Origin: Candida dubliniensis CD36
Taxonomy: Eukaryota > Ascomycota > Pichiomycetes > Serinales > Debaryomycetaceae
Assembly: GCF_000026945.1 (NCBI RefSeq)
Contig: NC_012862.1
Location: forward strand, 984,501 to 1,048,500
Direction of reading: 5' to 3'
DNA length: 64,000 bases
Shown: positions 44,417 through 55,605 of the stretch, one piece after another
Numbering within the stretch: position 1 is the first letter of the stretch
Layout of the letters: each line of letters begins with the position of its first letter
Notes under the pieces: generated by a model
Told to the model about the DNA's origin: nothing
Database searches by the model: none
The model's input: only the letters and a program-made list of their open reading frames with translations
Position numbers and translations under genes: made by a program

Positions 44417-45535
44417 ATGTCCAATCAAGAAATTGCTCATGCTGTACTGGGTGCAGTTGGTGGTGCTTTAGCCCTTGGTATAACTTATCCTTTAATTACT
44501 TTATCAACAATTGCCCAAACTGCTGCCAAAAAGAAGGAAGCAGAAGAAGCATCAGAAATTACCGAAAATACTCAAAAATCTCAACCAACAGTTAGTTTAA
44601 CAACTTTAGAAAAAATTGTTTATGCCATTCAAAATAATGCTGCTTATATTGCTGCCAAAGAAATTCTTAAAGAGAAAGGTCCATTAGGATTATATTCTGG
44701 TTTGGAAAGTGCATTATATGGAATCACTTTAACTAATTTTATTTATTATTATTTCTATGAATTAACTTCTAACGTATTTTTAAAATCTAATGGGAAAAAA
44801 CGTAATGGATTAAGTACTTTCCAATCAATAATAACTGGTGCTATTGCTGGTGCATTCACTTGTGTTGGATCTAATCCATTTTGGGTTGCCAATACCAGAA
44901 TGATGACCGAAAAGAAAAAGGGAAAATCTGTTGCTGCTAATGCTAATTCTGGTGGTGGTGGTGGTGACGCCCAAAGCAAAGAAGAAGATAATGATAATAA
45001 TTCTTCTAATTCGACTTTTAAGGCATTGGTTAATATTGTTGAACAAGATGGTGTTGGTGCGTTATTTGCTGGAGTATTACCAGCTTTAGTATTGGTGATC
45101 AACCCAATTATTCAATACACTATTTTCGAACAAATTAAAAATATAATCATTGCTAAAAATGGACCCAAATCATTTACTGCCATTAAAGCTTTTTTCATTG
45201 GTGCCTTTGGGAAATTAATTGCTACTTCATTAACTTATCCTTATATAACTTTGAAATCAAGAATGCATATTAAAAGAAAGAAATTAAATGCTGATAATCA
45301 ACAAGATGAAGAAAAACAATTATCAATGATTCAAGAAATTAGAAAAATTGTCAAAGAGGAAGGATTAGAAGGATTATATGCTGGTTTAGCTGTTAAATTG
45401 ACTCAATCTATTGCCACAGCAGCATTTTTGTTTTATTTTAAAGAAGAATTGTTTTCCGGTAGTGTCAAATTGATTGAAATTTTACGTATGTTTAGTTTCA
45501 AGAAATCAATCAAGTCTCCAGTTGTTAAAGTTTAA
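44417..45535 (+). CDS. PMP47/Ant1-like peroxisomal adenine nucleotide carrier (mitochondrial carrier family)
   Basis: 372 residues. Three carrier repeats can be traced: repeat 1 begins HAVLGAVGGALALGITYPLI, repeat 2 includes GAFTCVGSNPFWVANTRMM, repeat 3 includes KLIATSLTYPYITLKSRMH, each followed by a G-L-Y/F-x-G-L motif (GLYSGL, ALFAGVLP, GLYAGLAVK). The motifs YPLITLST, NPFWVANTRM and YPYITLKSRM are those of the PMP47/Ant1 branch rather than the canonical PxDxxK. That branch exchanges ATP and AMP across the peroxisomal membrane to feed acyl-CoA activation for beta-oxidation. A low-complexity insert after repeat 2's first helix (Gly run then Asn/Asp/Ser, about 175-200) is unusual. Candida boidinii PMP47 is longer and yeast Ant1 shorter. 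An alternative is another MCF carrier, but the motif set argues against it. Confidence 0.82.
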   Translation: MSNQEIAHAVLGAVGGALALGITYPLITLSTIAQTAAKKKEAEEASEITENTQKSQPTVSLTTLEKIVYAIQNNAAYIAAKEILKEKGPLGLYSGLESALYGITLTNFIYYYFYELTSNVFLKSNGKKRNGLSTFQSIITGAIAGAFTCVGSNPFWVANTRMMTEKKKGKSVAANANSGGGGGDAQSKEEDNDNNSSNSTFKALVNIVEQDGVGALFAGVLPALVLVINPIIQYTIFEQIKNIIIAKNGPKSFTAIKAFFIGAFGKLIATSLTYPYITLKSRMHIKRKKLNADNQQDEEKQLSMIQEIRKIVKEEGLEGLYAGLAVKLTQSIATAAFLFYFKEELFSGSVKLIEILRMFSFKKSIKSPVVKV

Positions 45536-48500
45536 AGTATTAAGCAGTATGTACCATCGTTTGGCGTCCCAAAAGAAAATATTACATAAACTAGATTTAT
45601 ATTTATTGTTACGTAGTAAAGAAAATAAAGTAAAAAAAGATAATATATCCTTATATTAATATCAAGCTCCATGTTTTGACGATACGTAGATTAGTTGGCG
45701 TAATCGCTCCAACGATGTAGAGTGTCTGCAAGGCCCATCCCCATGGTTACGGCGGGACCAATCTCATGAAAATGGTAATAATTACAAAGCACATCTCTAG
45801 GGTTGAAGTCTAGCTTGTTAAAAAAACAGAGTGTTTGTTTCACACTAATATCATCAAACACGCAATCACTAGTACATATGTTAATTCGATTTTATCAATA
45901 AATAGACTTCTCGATATCCTACTTTTGTGACATAAATCCAAAACAGTTTAGCAAAGTTGTTAGTAATAGCTATCCAGTTTGATTAAGAAAAGACGTTTTA
46001 TTATCCAAACTATAGTTTGAATCCCCCACAAGACCTTGGAAATACTAGCCCCCACAACAGAAACTAGCCACAAAGCAAGAGACTTATAAGCAAACGATTA
46101 AACCGCGAGACTATCAACTTGAAGAATATGGTGGGTGTGTCCGTTTTTTTTCTATTTACACTAAATTGTAATGGCGTCGTCAGTAAATGAATAAAATTCC
46201 TCCCCCCACAACCAAACAAATACACCACCACTATTAGTAGGACACGGGCATTTATTTTTTGGAGATCAAATTAAAAAAGTACCTGACCATTAGTATCCCC
46301 CTCACAGTGGTGCTTTTATTATGACCCCCTTCGTTGCCGAATTTAGTTTATCAGAGGATACTAAAACATCCCATTAATTTGAAAAATAGAGGAAACTAAA
46401 TTTGAAATAATACTAACCCTAACAATAGCAAACACATATATAACACCACTTTGGATGAAATTATACATTATTACAGATATTAGATTTTAGCGTTCATTTC
46501 ACCACTACCACCACCACCACCACTACAAGTATCACCACAGTCACTAACAATACCAACAACAACAACAACAACAACAACAACTACCAACATAATAATTTCT
46601 ACTATAAATTTTTGTTCGTTTAGTTTACATAACTTCTAGATTTATTGTTTTTTTTTTTTGTTTTTAGACCTAATAATTTGTTTTTAGTCTGCAAATGGCG
46701 CCTCCACAAAAATAAGAGAAATTCATTTTCGAGATCCTCCACCTGCGATTCGGCGAACACACGAAAAAAAAAAAGCAACACATGCTGACGTCGTTAATGC
46801 GACCCCACTATGTCAAAATTTCCATTCACCAGAATTATAATATAATATAATATACAATTAATTACTTAAACTATAGCAAGAATAATAAGGCATATCTTAT
46901 GACGTGTAGATGAATAGAAATAACAGATCAATATTCTTTTTGTTTTCTTTGACTCTGATTTCCTTTGTTTTCAACTTTTTTTTTTTGTTTTTGCTCCCCT
47001 TGTACCTCATGATCATACTACTACCATTCCTACTTTCTCCTTTACTTACTTTTGTATTCACAACCCGCATTATTGTGTTAATTGTTCTCACATCCAACGA
47101 ACTAAAAAAAAAAAAAAAAAGAAAAACAAAGAAAACTTGGTCGTGTGGAATTTAACAGATTTGACGATTATATTATTATTTGCGTCTTGCAGATACAGTT
47201 GCATGTAATAGAAGACTCAGATTTAAGTCGTGCCTTTTTTATTGTACTAGTTTATTTATTGTTGTTATTGTCGTTGTGACAATACGTTATATAACGGCAA
47301 ATTCTAAAAATGAGATAACATAGACAATGAAATTACATTCATGGCTCATGTTGCAAAAATGAAAAATGAAAATAAATCATGTCATTCACAAAATAAAAAA
47401 AAAGCACTCACTATCGATGTTTTAACAATAGCTATCAATAGTAATGTCTTAGAAACAATAGTTACTATCTTTCCAATTGATTTACCACGGATGGTTTATC
47501 TTTTTTTTTTTTTTTTTGAGCATAGCCCGAACACCCTCCACTAGAAAAAGAAAAAAGAAAAAAAAGAAAAGAAAAGAAAAAAAAAACCCAAGAACAAATT
47601 TCATATAGCTTTGCCCACTTTTAAATTGCTGTCTTGCACAATTCAACATACGAACTTGACTGATCAGAACGCAAAAAAAGGGGAGATGGAGCAGACACAA
47701 TATTGGGGGTGTTTCTTTGAAATTTGCTCAATTCCTATTTGTGACCAGTTAATACCATAGAAATCGTCTTGCAAACAAGTGACAGCGTGATTTAGACATG
47801 GCGCATCTTTGATTCCTTAAAAAAGGCTTTGTGTTGCAAAAATACAAAAAAAGGTTTGCCGTACAGATAATGGAAAACTTCAATAGAGAACCCACCTTGA
47901 TTATGTAATCGAGAAATACATTAGATTGTATAAAAGACAAATCTAAACTACATTTGTTTGCTACTAATATTTATGCATAGACTAAAAGTAATTGGTTTTA
48001 AGTTTCTCAAGTTTTGGCTGAGTCCTTTGCCAACAAGAGCCAATTGCAATTTCCAGATTCAATGCTATTATACTCACTTGAACAAAAAGTACCATTGATT
48101 TCACAGCTTATTGAGGGAGAGCCAATCATTGTAACACTACTATGATGTCTAGAAGTATTGGCAAACAATCAGGACGTGAAGCCGTTGACAAGTTCAAAAA
48201 TCTGGCTACTTCTTTTATTGGTCTCAGTTGTATCGAATGATTAACCCACAACTATTGTGTAATCAGAGAGAACCATCAATGTTTACTGGCCTAGAACTGA
48301 GTTGCAACAATAGCCATCAGGAGTATTAGACATTATCGTCTGACGTTTAACTTCTCAGAATCACCTCACCCAAGAATTCAATTACCTATTCCGTTAAATC
48401 AATTTGACTGAGTTTTGTGATCAGTTTAGTATTTGCAAATCCCATTCTTTCAACATGGCTACTTTTAACTTTTTAATAAGTCACAAAAAGAGATAAAAAA

Positions 48501-49032
48501 TTTGGTAGACTCTGATTTACAGAAAGGATAGTAACAATAATAATCACAATAAATGGTTGATCTAAATTGTTCGGAAGCAAAAAAAAAAAAAAAGTAGAAA
48601 TATAAATAATTCAAACACCTAAATTTATACTGTAAATGAATGCTGATGAATGTAAATAAACCTAAAACAATAAACTAAACTAAACTAAAAACTAAAAAGA
48701 AGAAGAAAAAAAAAAAAAGACATAGGCAAAAATCCAAAAAAAAAAAAGCAAAGTAGAAACAAAAACCCTCCCATTAAATAAACTGAAAAAAAAAAAAATG
48801 TAGGGAGATTATACATATATATATATATACACATTGCATTCAGCATCTACTTTAATCAAGAAAGAGGAAGTCCAAAAAAAAAAAAAAAAGATTCATTAAT
48901 CACCAAAACAGTCCCATTTTTTTTTTTTTCTCTTCCTCCATTTTTCAATAATTCTACTTGTTTATTCGAATTTCTTCTACTATCAGTTACTCATATCTTT
49001 ACTTCACTTCTAATAGTACTTAGAGTACTTAG
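45536..49032. other. 3.5-kb spacer upstream of the Zn(II)2Cys6 gene
   Basis: No credible gene. The stretch 47950-48470 is less AT-rich, lacks homopolymers, and shows short open stretches in shifting frames, so it may hold a decayed gene. A consensus GTATGT at 45547-45552 and TACTAAC at 46411-46417 with AG at 46427-46428 could bound an 882-nt non-coding intron. (AAC)n is at 46553-46580. Close to ZCF31 there are many A/T tracts (48570-48940). Confidence 0.5.
46553..46580 (+). repeat. (AAC)n microsatellite
   Basis: About nine tandem AAC units just after a CAC-rich stretch (46500-46530). It is in a spacer. Confidence 0.75.
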
Positions 49033-52000
49033 ATGTTTATCTCACATATGTCAGCACCTCCAAGTATACCAACAATAACCACTCCAGGTGCATCTTCTAC
49101 TAATACACGCAGAGTCGCAAGACGAGCCTGTTTGTCGTGTCGGGAAAAGAAGATCAAATGCAACGGAGAACCCATGACTACTATAACTGCAGCTGACGGC
49201 ACCAACAAAGTCATACCTGAGAAAACCAGAACATGTTCCAATTGTCGGTTTTTAGATATACCATGTGTGTTTGTCCAAAGCAATCGTGGTGGGAAAAGGA
49301 AAAAACGTTCTACAGAACACCAACTATCTGATTCCGAAACCACCACCACCACCACCGCTGGTACACATTCAAATCAGTTAAATAAACAACAGCAGCAATT
49401 ACCTCCTATAAAAAAAACCAAATCAACACCTTTAATTCATAATCTTGAAAGAGGAGTGGTGATACCTCCTATTAATAAACAACAAGAGAAGAATCAAAAT
49501 GGACACCATGAGGAAGAATTGGCATCTACTGAAAGAGTGAGCTCATATATATTAGACGGAAATAACAGGACAAAATTAGCATCACCTGTCTTAACGCATA
49601 GCACATTTGACACACAGAAGGAGGAAAGCCATCGATTCAATACTAACTTACGTCGATCTTCTGGTACAATAACAGGTTTTCTGCTACCACCACCTCAAGA
49701 ATTATTGGGAAGAAGACTGGTCAGTTATTCCCCAGGACCTTCTTCAATCAAGAACCAATTGCCCCATTTAACGCCATCATCAACCGCAACATCTAGTGTA
49801 CAATCACCACCACCACCACCACCGCTACCCCGTGGTATGGGAATTCAATTTCATGAAGGGAATCAACAACCAGGCATATTTCCACCACCTCCTCATCACT
49901 TGCATCACCAGTATTATGGCTACCCTCCACCGCCTCCACCACCCCCTTTGCATCATCACCATCATCACCCACCTCCTCACCATCCAGGATTTGGGCTCCC
50001 ACCACCACCACCGCCGCCTCATTTTAATCAGTCACCACCCTCAGCTTCTCCATCAAGTGAATACAAGCATCGACATCCAAAGCATTTTGATAAAGGACAT
50101 CGACATCACCCACACCCACACCCACATCCTCTGCATCATCATCATCATCACCATCACCACCATCCCCGTCATTTTCAACAGACCAATGGACAGAATGACG
50201 TAAAGTCAAAACATACTGAAGAGAACAGTCAAAACTCAAGAACGTCACTGCCACAATGGCTTGATAATACATCAATCTCATCACTGGATTCATCTAGATC
50301 AGTTTCATCTCCCCAAAGTCAACATAATGACAAATCGCAATATTCTAGTAACAAGTCCTCCACCCAGATGAGCAGTTCCACTAATTCTGTAACACAAACA
50401 CTTGATAAACTTCCAAAAATGGTTTCAACACAACAAAACAACAACACTACTTCATCTTCAAAGATATCGCAAAACAGTCCTTTTACCGAATCGGAATTGG
50501 CAAAATATGACTTACCACCATGGGAGGTTCTTAATAAAGCAATTAATTACTATTATATATATAATCAACCTAGCCATCAAATATTTCCTGCAAAGACAAT
50601 ATTACTTGAAAATTTGGCATTAAATACTGACAGCTCAATTATCCATGCTATTATTGCTACTACATGTTTGATAATTTCCAAATATGATCCGGCCAATGAT
50701 ATTGTTGCTGATGAATTGTACTGGATCAATAAAATGCATAAATTTTGGGATAATTTAAATGATTTAGGTATATTATGTTGTTACAAACTTTTAGTCAAAT
50801 GTACTTCCATTCGATTCAATATCAAAAAGATGAATGATATAAATATCAAACTTTGGGAAATGATCAACAATAATCAATATGTGGATATTTTCAAACAGAA
50901 ACGATTTGATTTTCAAGAGTCGAGAATTATTCCAACATTTGGTACCAAACGTCAAAATTATGAACGAGAATTGACATTAAAAATCATATGGAGTTTTTAT
51001 ATTAATAATATTATTTTATTACGATTTAACCAAGGAAGACCATATTACAAATTATCATCAATTATGAATGGATTTAAATTTGATTATGATCGTGATCAAT
51101 ATTCCAATAATATTTTATTGCCCATGAGCGATATTGATTATCTTTCGTTAAAATCAGCTGGTAATAGAACTAATTGGAATCAATTATATGAACAAACTTA
51201 TATACCAACTGATGCCACCAGTTTGATTTTGAGTCTGAAAAGTTTTGAAAAGTCTTTATCGAAATTGTCTAATAAAGACATTACTATTAAAAATTTGATT
51301 AGTAAAGATGAATTTCATATTGATTTAAGCAACAAATTAAAAACAAGGTATTATGAAATTCTTCCAGATGAAAAATTGGTGGTTATAAACATCAGTTATT
51401 GGTTTTCAAATATAATTTTACGATTATCAGAATTGATTCAATACAATTATATTTTATGTGATATAATGGTTTTTAAAATGTGCAAATATGACATGAAAAG
51501 CGATTTAAGTCGTAACAGCCATGATGATCAAGATGACAGTAAAGTCATTGGCAGTACTCAAGGAGATAGTTCAACTACAGGTGAAAAATTACAGGGTGTT
51601 AATGGAAACACTTTTCGACGTAATGAACATTATAAGAGTGCTTTACAACATCTTTTGATCAGTGACGAGACTCAACTGATTGAAGGTTTAACTTCAAAAT
51701 TGAAAAACTTGAATAAAAAAGATTGGACAATCCTAATTGAAATGATCAAATCAACTAATGATTATGTGGACTTAATCAAGCTAATACCACTGTCAGAATA
51801 TACAGACTATTCTATTATCATTGGACCAACAACGTTTGATGATAATTATAATAACGAAAATGAAACAACGAAAAGATTCAGGAACACAATCAACAATTGT
51901 TCTGAATGGTGGAACAAACAAGAATTGAAATCCTCTGTACAACAATCATGGGCTAAATTGCCTATATATATATTATCATTTACTTCAGGGGTATTGTCAA

Positions 52001-52329
52001 TTATTTACAGCTTAGCAGTTTTGACCAAGTACCTTAGATTCAAAAAGTGCTCTGGATCAGGGGATTTGATTGTTGAATTTGTTGAGACAAATGAAAATAA
52101 AACCATTGAAGGTTGCAATATTAATAATCCACAACATCAGAAACATATGGTAGATGTGTGTGAGATTTTCACTGAGTCTCATATCTTGAGTCAATTATTT
52201 GTTTTATGTGAATATGTTAAATTCAAATTAAGTTATAGTGACGAGGATCTAACTGCTTTTAGTATCCAAAGATTAAACAATTTAAATCAACATCTCGATG
52301 AAATTTTACAACAAAATTTTCCAAAATGA
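49033..52329 (+). CDS. ZCF31: Zn(II)2Cys6 transcription factor with His/Pro-rich linker
   Basis: 1098 residues; the start is taken as the ATG at 49033, though the ATG at 49048 would also serve. The binuclear cluster uses C33, C36, C43, C68, C71 and C78 (ARRACLSCREKKIKC ... CSNCRFLDIPC), so the loop between Cys3 and Cys4 is 24 residues, far longer than the usual 5-12. A basic GGKRKKR patch follows. Residues about 250-390 are a low-complexity block of poly-Pro and poly-His. The C-terminal 600 residues resemble the fungal-specific regulatory region of such factors (helical, TTCLIISKYDP; LKIIWSFYINNIILLRFNQG). I call it ZCF31 because that is the Zcf gene I recall near ARG11 and RPS15 in C. albicans; the target genes are unknown to me. 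Confidence 0.75.
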   Translation: MFISHMSAPPSIPTITTPGASSTNTRRVARRACLSCREKKIKCNGEPMTTITAADGTNKVIPEKTRTCSNCRFLDIPCVFVQSNRGGKRKKRSTEHQLSDSETTTTTTAGTHSNQLNKQQQQLPPIKKTKSTPLIHNLERGVVIPPINKQQEKNQNGHHEEELASTERVSSYILDGNNRTKLASPVLTHSTFDTQKEESHRFNTNLRRSSGTITGFLLPPPQELLGRRLVSYSPGPSSIKNQLPHLTPSSTATSSVQSPPPPPPLPRGMGIQFHEGNQQPGIFPPPPHHLHHQYYGYPPPPPPPPLHHHHHHPPPHHPGFGLPPPPPPPHFNQSPPSASPSSEYKHRHPKHFDKGHRHHPHPHPHPLHHHHHHHHHHPRHFQQTNGQNDVKSKHTEENSQNSRTSLPQWLDNTSISSLDSSRSVSSPQSQHNDKSQYSSNKSSTQMSSSTNSVTQTLDKLPKMVSTQQNNNTTSSSKISQNSPFTESELAKYDLPPWEVLNKAINYYYIYNQPSHQIFPAKTILLENLALNTDSSIIHAIIATTCLIISKYDPANDIVADELYWINKMHKFWDNLNDLGILCCYKLLVKCTSIRFNIKKMNDINIKLWEMINNNQYVDIFKQKRFDFQESRIIPTFGTKRQNYERELTLKIIWSFYINNIILLRFNQGRPYYKLSSIMNGFKFDYDRDQYSNNILLPMSDIDYLSLKSAGNRTNWNQLYEQTYIPTDATSLILSLKSFEKSLSKLSNKDITIKNLISKDEFHIDLSNKLKTRYYEILPDEKLVVINISYWFSNIILRLSELIQYNYILCDIMVFKMCKYDMKSDLSRNSHDDQDDSKVIGSTQGDSSTTGEKLQGVNGNTFRRNEHYKSALQHLLISDETQLIEGLTSKLKNLNKKDWTILIEMIKSTNDYVDLIKLIPLSEYTDYSIIIGPTTFDDNYNNENETTKRFRNTINNCSEWWNKQELKSSVQQSWAKLPIYILSFTSGVLSIIYSLAVLTKYLRFKKCSGSGDLIVEFVETNENKTIEGCNINNPQHQKHMVDVCEIFTESHILSQLFVLCEYVKFKLSYSDEDLTAFSIQRLNNLNQHLDEILQQNFPK

Positions 52330-52898
52330 AATTAGAATAGGAAAAAAAAGAAAATACAGTTTAAAAGTTATGAGTTTTGCAAACTTGGATTCATGCACTT
52401 TCATGTATAGAACTATTATTAGAATGACATAGTATGTATTATTATCAGGACCTAATGTACGACATTATTAGTACTCCTCCCATTGAATTTTCAACTATTA
52501 TACATGGTATTGCTTTGAAGTATTTTTGTTTTATAAACAAATATTTACAACCAAGAGGACAGAGTGTGGTACCGTACCTGGTGGAGAGCGAATCAAGGGT
52601 CCAAGAAAAACTCGGGCCAAAAAAATAAAGTTTGCGCTTTGAGGGTTTGAGTCGGACACGAAATGATACACCAGAAAAAATAAGCCAGAGAGAGCGAGAA
52701 CAACCAACAACACACAACAACCCCCCACGTTTTTCCACAAAGATAATATTCGATCGATATCACAACAACAACCACCACAACCAACTTCACTAAGTTTTTT
52801 TCGACTCTCTTTCTTTATATTAGAGAAACTCATCTATTCTACTTAGCAAACACCCTTTCTTAAATAGATTATTACACTTGTTTATATTACTCAATATC
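52330..52898. other. Spacer between ZCF31 and AIM6
   Basis: About 570 bases. The left part is ZCF31 3' UTR. From about 52560 to 52690 the DNA is more GC-balanced (GTGTGGTACCGTACCTGGTG and on), likely AIM6 promoter. Antisense frames of 60-100 codons are Cys/Val-rich and not credible. Confidence 0.5.
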
Positions 52899-54035
52899 AT
52901 GATAAATGTATTCAAACCAATTGTGCATCGTGATCTAGTGCCAACTGCCTATTATAATAATGAAATCCTACAATACAATGGTGTTTCTCCCACAGACACA
53001 CCTATACTACCATTCAACCAAACCATAGAAGATTTAAATAGAGATGTTTATGCCAAACCTTTACATTCTCATAATGATTATTGGAGAAAGTATCCGTTAT
53101 TTTCAGCATTGAGTGCAGGTGCAATTAGTGTTGAAAGTGATATTTGGTATTTCCCACAAACTTATAAATTGACAAGAACGATAACTCCATCTACAAACAA
53201 TAACAATCATCAAGGAAACAAGTATGATAGTTCAATCAATGAAACATTAATTTTCAAAAATGATGAGATTTATGTTGGCCATAGTCAAGAATTTTTGAAA
53301 CCGATAAATACATTATTTAATTTATATTTGAATCCATTATTCCAATTTTTACAATTTGTCAATCCAATATATGAAATCATTGATAATAATATCAACCCTG
53401 AAAATTCTCAACTGGAACAAAATTTATTTACACAATCTCAACTGGAAAAGAATAGTGTTTTTTATAATAATCCAGGACAACCACTTTATTTATGGTTTGA
53501 TTTCAAGACCGATGCCAATGCAACTTATGATGTATTAAAACCATTATTGAAACCATTTATAGATAATGGGTATTTGGCCTATTATAATACAAGCGACGAC
53601 AAGTATTATTCTGGTCCATTAATCTTAACAATCACCGGTAACTTGCCTATAGAAAAAGTAACTAATGAAAAAATAAGATATTTGTTCTTAGATGGCCCAT
53701 TAGATAAGTTTACAATTGATAATAACAATACAAATATAGATGAATTGAAAAAATGGTCAAAATTATCTCGTGTGGCAAGTGGTTCTTTAGAGAAAATTTT
53801 GGGGTCAGAGTCATATTCAACCAGTACCAAAACTAATTTTAATGAACAACAGAAATCACAATTGAAACAAGTACTTGATTTGGCACATGAATATGGATTA
53901 AAAACAAGAATTTGGGGTGACATAACTTGGCCTTGGAACGTTTTAGATCTGCATTTGAAATCTTTGTTTGAATTAGGTTCCGATTTGTTAAACGTTGACG
54001 ATTTGGAAAGGGCACTGGAGTTGTTTTCACAATAA
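52899..54035 (+). CDS. AIM6: Aim6-like PLC-type phosphodiesterase-fold protein
   Basis: 378 residues from the ATG at 52899 (MINVFKPIVHRDLV); the upstream part of the frame lacks an ATG. The motif KPLHSHNDYWRKYPLFSALS (about 53-72) is the hallmark of the Aim6 group of the PLC-like phosphodiesterase superfamily, followed by VESDIWYF and, later, DFKTDANATYDVL and IRYLFLDGPL. The C-terminal GLKTRIWGDITWPWN and LGSDLLNVDDL match my memory of S. cerevisiae Aim6. The HSHND and E-x-D residues correspond to catalytic/metal positions of GDPD-like enzymes, but no substrate is known; yeast Aim6 was named from a mitochondrial inheritance screen. Convergent with ARG11, 83 bp apart. Confidence 0.85.
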   Translation: MINVFKPIVHRDLVPTAYYNNEILQYNGVSPTDTPILPFNQTIEDLNRDVYAKPLHSHNDYWRKYPLFSALSAGAISVESDIWYFPQTYKLTRTITPSTNNNNHQGNKYDSSINETLIFKNDEIYVGHSQEFLKPINTLFNLYLNPLFQFLQFVNPIYEIIDNNINPENSQLEQNLFTQSQLEKNSVFYNNPGQPLYLWFDFKTDANATYDVLKPLLKPFIDNGYLAYYNTSDDKYYSGPLILTITGNLPIEKVTNEKIRYLFLDGPLDKFTIDNNNTNIDELKKWSKLSRVASGSLEKILGSESYSTSTKTNFNEQQKSQLKQVLDLAHEYGLKTRIWGDITWPWNVLDLHLKSLFELGSDLLNVDDLERALELFSQ

Positions 54036-54118
54036 AACAAAAAAGCGTGTTGATCTATCTATCTGTCTAAACGTCTATAAAAAATAAATAAAAGGGCAAA
54101 CTACCAATACATACAATT

Positions 54119-55081
54119 TTAGAAATTCAGTTTTAATAATTCATAAGTGTAGAAAATGAGGGCATTAGCTGGTATACAACGAACCATAGTTATCCCCAAC
54201 CCATTATACAAATTCAAGAGACCTCCTGGTTTAGAAATTATTGATCTTGTAGTTTGCCAGAATCCGATTTGTTTTACCACACTGGTTGAGTTCCTATGTT
54301 TGTTTAATAGATCATGGGTTTGGATGTTTGATTTAATAGTATCTACTGGGAACATTGAAAAATTAAATGTCACGCCAGCCATGGCACCAGCAATTAACAA
54401 TTGCACATCCTTATTACTAACCCAAGGATCTTTGGCCTGTTTATAATAATCATTGATATATTCATAAGTACCAAACCAAATGGCGGTACCAATGACTTCC
54501 CTAACAATGGTTGAATTCAAACCTTTCCATAATCCAATTATGCCTCTATCTCGTACTGTTGATTTAATAATTGTGCGGTATGTATGATGCGATTTATCCT
54601 GACTTAGGTTTGATACTTGTAATTGACATTTTACCAACTCAACTGGAGTCAACACAAACGATGCCATGAATCCAGCAAATCCACCAGCTATAATTTTCCC
54701 CATGAATGGTAATGTTTCAGTAGTGTATCGCCTTTTGTCGTTACTCTTGTTTAAATGATTTGCTATCACAGTAGATCCAAAATTATATGAGCTAAAAAGG
54801 ATGGCATTTTCTAAACAAGCACCAATCATAGGAGCTTTTAGTCCCTTATAAAACCCATTGAAAATTCCTTCATTATGATATGTCGATTTGATCATTTGTA
54901 AAGTTGTAATTGAAGAATTATTGCCATTACCACTGGCAGATTGTAATCGCACTTTAATTGTGTCCAATGGGAATTCAACTACTTTACCCACCATTCCTGA
55001 TATGGCACCAAATGTTATCTCTTTCAAAGGGTGAAGTGTTTCATGATCAGGAGCATTTGGTAATGATATCTCTTGATCCAT
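54119..55081 (-). CDS. ARG11: Mitochondrial ornithine carrier (Ort1/Arg11)
   Basis: 320 residues with three mitochondrial-carrier repeats bearing signatures PLDTIKVRLQ (about 39), PVELVKCQLQ (about 147) and PVDTIKSNIQ (about 245). Family-specific stretches such as GMVGKVVEFPLDTIKVRLQ, GACLENAILF, GLWKGLNSTIVRE and the end RCIPANALIFYTYELL align in my memory with yeast Ort1. It exports ornithine made in the matrix to the cytosol for arginine synthesis and polyamine supply. All three PxD/ExxK motifs are intact. In S. cerevisiae ORT1 lies two genes from ADE2, so its presence 45 kb away here is a trace of ancestral linkage. Confidence 0.9.
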   Translation of the reverse strand: MDQEISLPNAPDHETLHPLKEITFGAISGMVGKVVEFPLDTIKVRLQSASGNGNNSSITTLQMIKSTYHNEGIFNGFYKGLKAPMIGACLENAILFSSYNFGSTVIANHLNKSNDKRRYTTETLPFMGKIIAGGFAGFMASFVLTPVELVKCQLQVSNLSQDKSHHTYRTIIKSTVRDRGIIGLWKGLNSTIVREVIGTAIWFGTYEYINDYYKQAKDPWVSNKDVQLLIAGAMAGVTFNFSMFPVDTIKSNIQTHDLLNKHRNSTSVVKQIGFWQTTRSIISKPGGLLNLYNGLGITMVRCIPANALIFYTYELLKLNF

Positions 55082-55605
55082 AGTTTAAAGTCAAATTAGT
55101 TCTATAAAACTTGACAGTTTTCTATCTATATTGGATTGGATTTTCCCCAGGAAATGAGATTTCTGGGATGCCATTTTTCCCAAATTTTTGAAAAAACTTT
55201 TTTCTTCGGTCCAATAGATGAGAAATCTAATATTGTGTGGGTATTCTGACAAGGCGGTTAGCCTAATCAGGTAATTAAAGGAATTATAGAATTCATTAGG
55301 GAGTGATATGATTTATTTTATACTGGCCCAAAACCACTTACTTACCTCTTCTACATCAAATACAAAAGAAAAACTTTTGTACCTTTACTTCTCTTTTTAC
55401 CTTGTTCGTAGATTGTTAGACCCACTATAAACTATAAATTACAAAATTTTAAAGTTATTTCTTATATATTAAAAAATATCCCTAATATACATAACAGAGG
55501 GGGTGAAATGGTTTGTGTGTGAGTGGGGGGAAGGAAAAGTTAAATGTAGTCGTGATAATATTTGTTTTTGCTAATCTTTTTGAAATTCAATTTATCACAT
55601 CAAAT
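55082..55605. other. ARG11 promoter and RPS15 3' region
   Basis: About 520 bases upstream of ARG11 and downstream of RPS15. I looked for a TGACTC Gcn4 core, expected for an arginine gene, and saw none. A G-rich patch lies at about 55498-55536. No gene. Confidence 0.5.

Noticed and set aside
45700..45770. GC-balanced patch checked for a tRNA
   Set aside because: No A-box/B-box pair (GGTTCGANTCC-type) and no cloverleaf I could draw; the same search found no tRNA elsewhere in the window.
54156..54446. 96-codon plus-strand frame over ARG11
   Set aside because: Lies antisense within a well-conserved carrier gene; a shadow frame.
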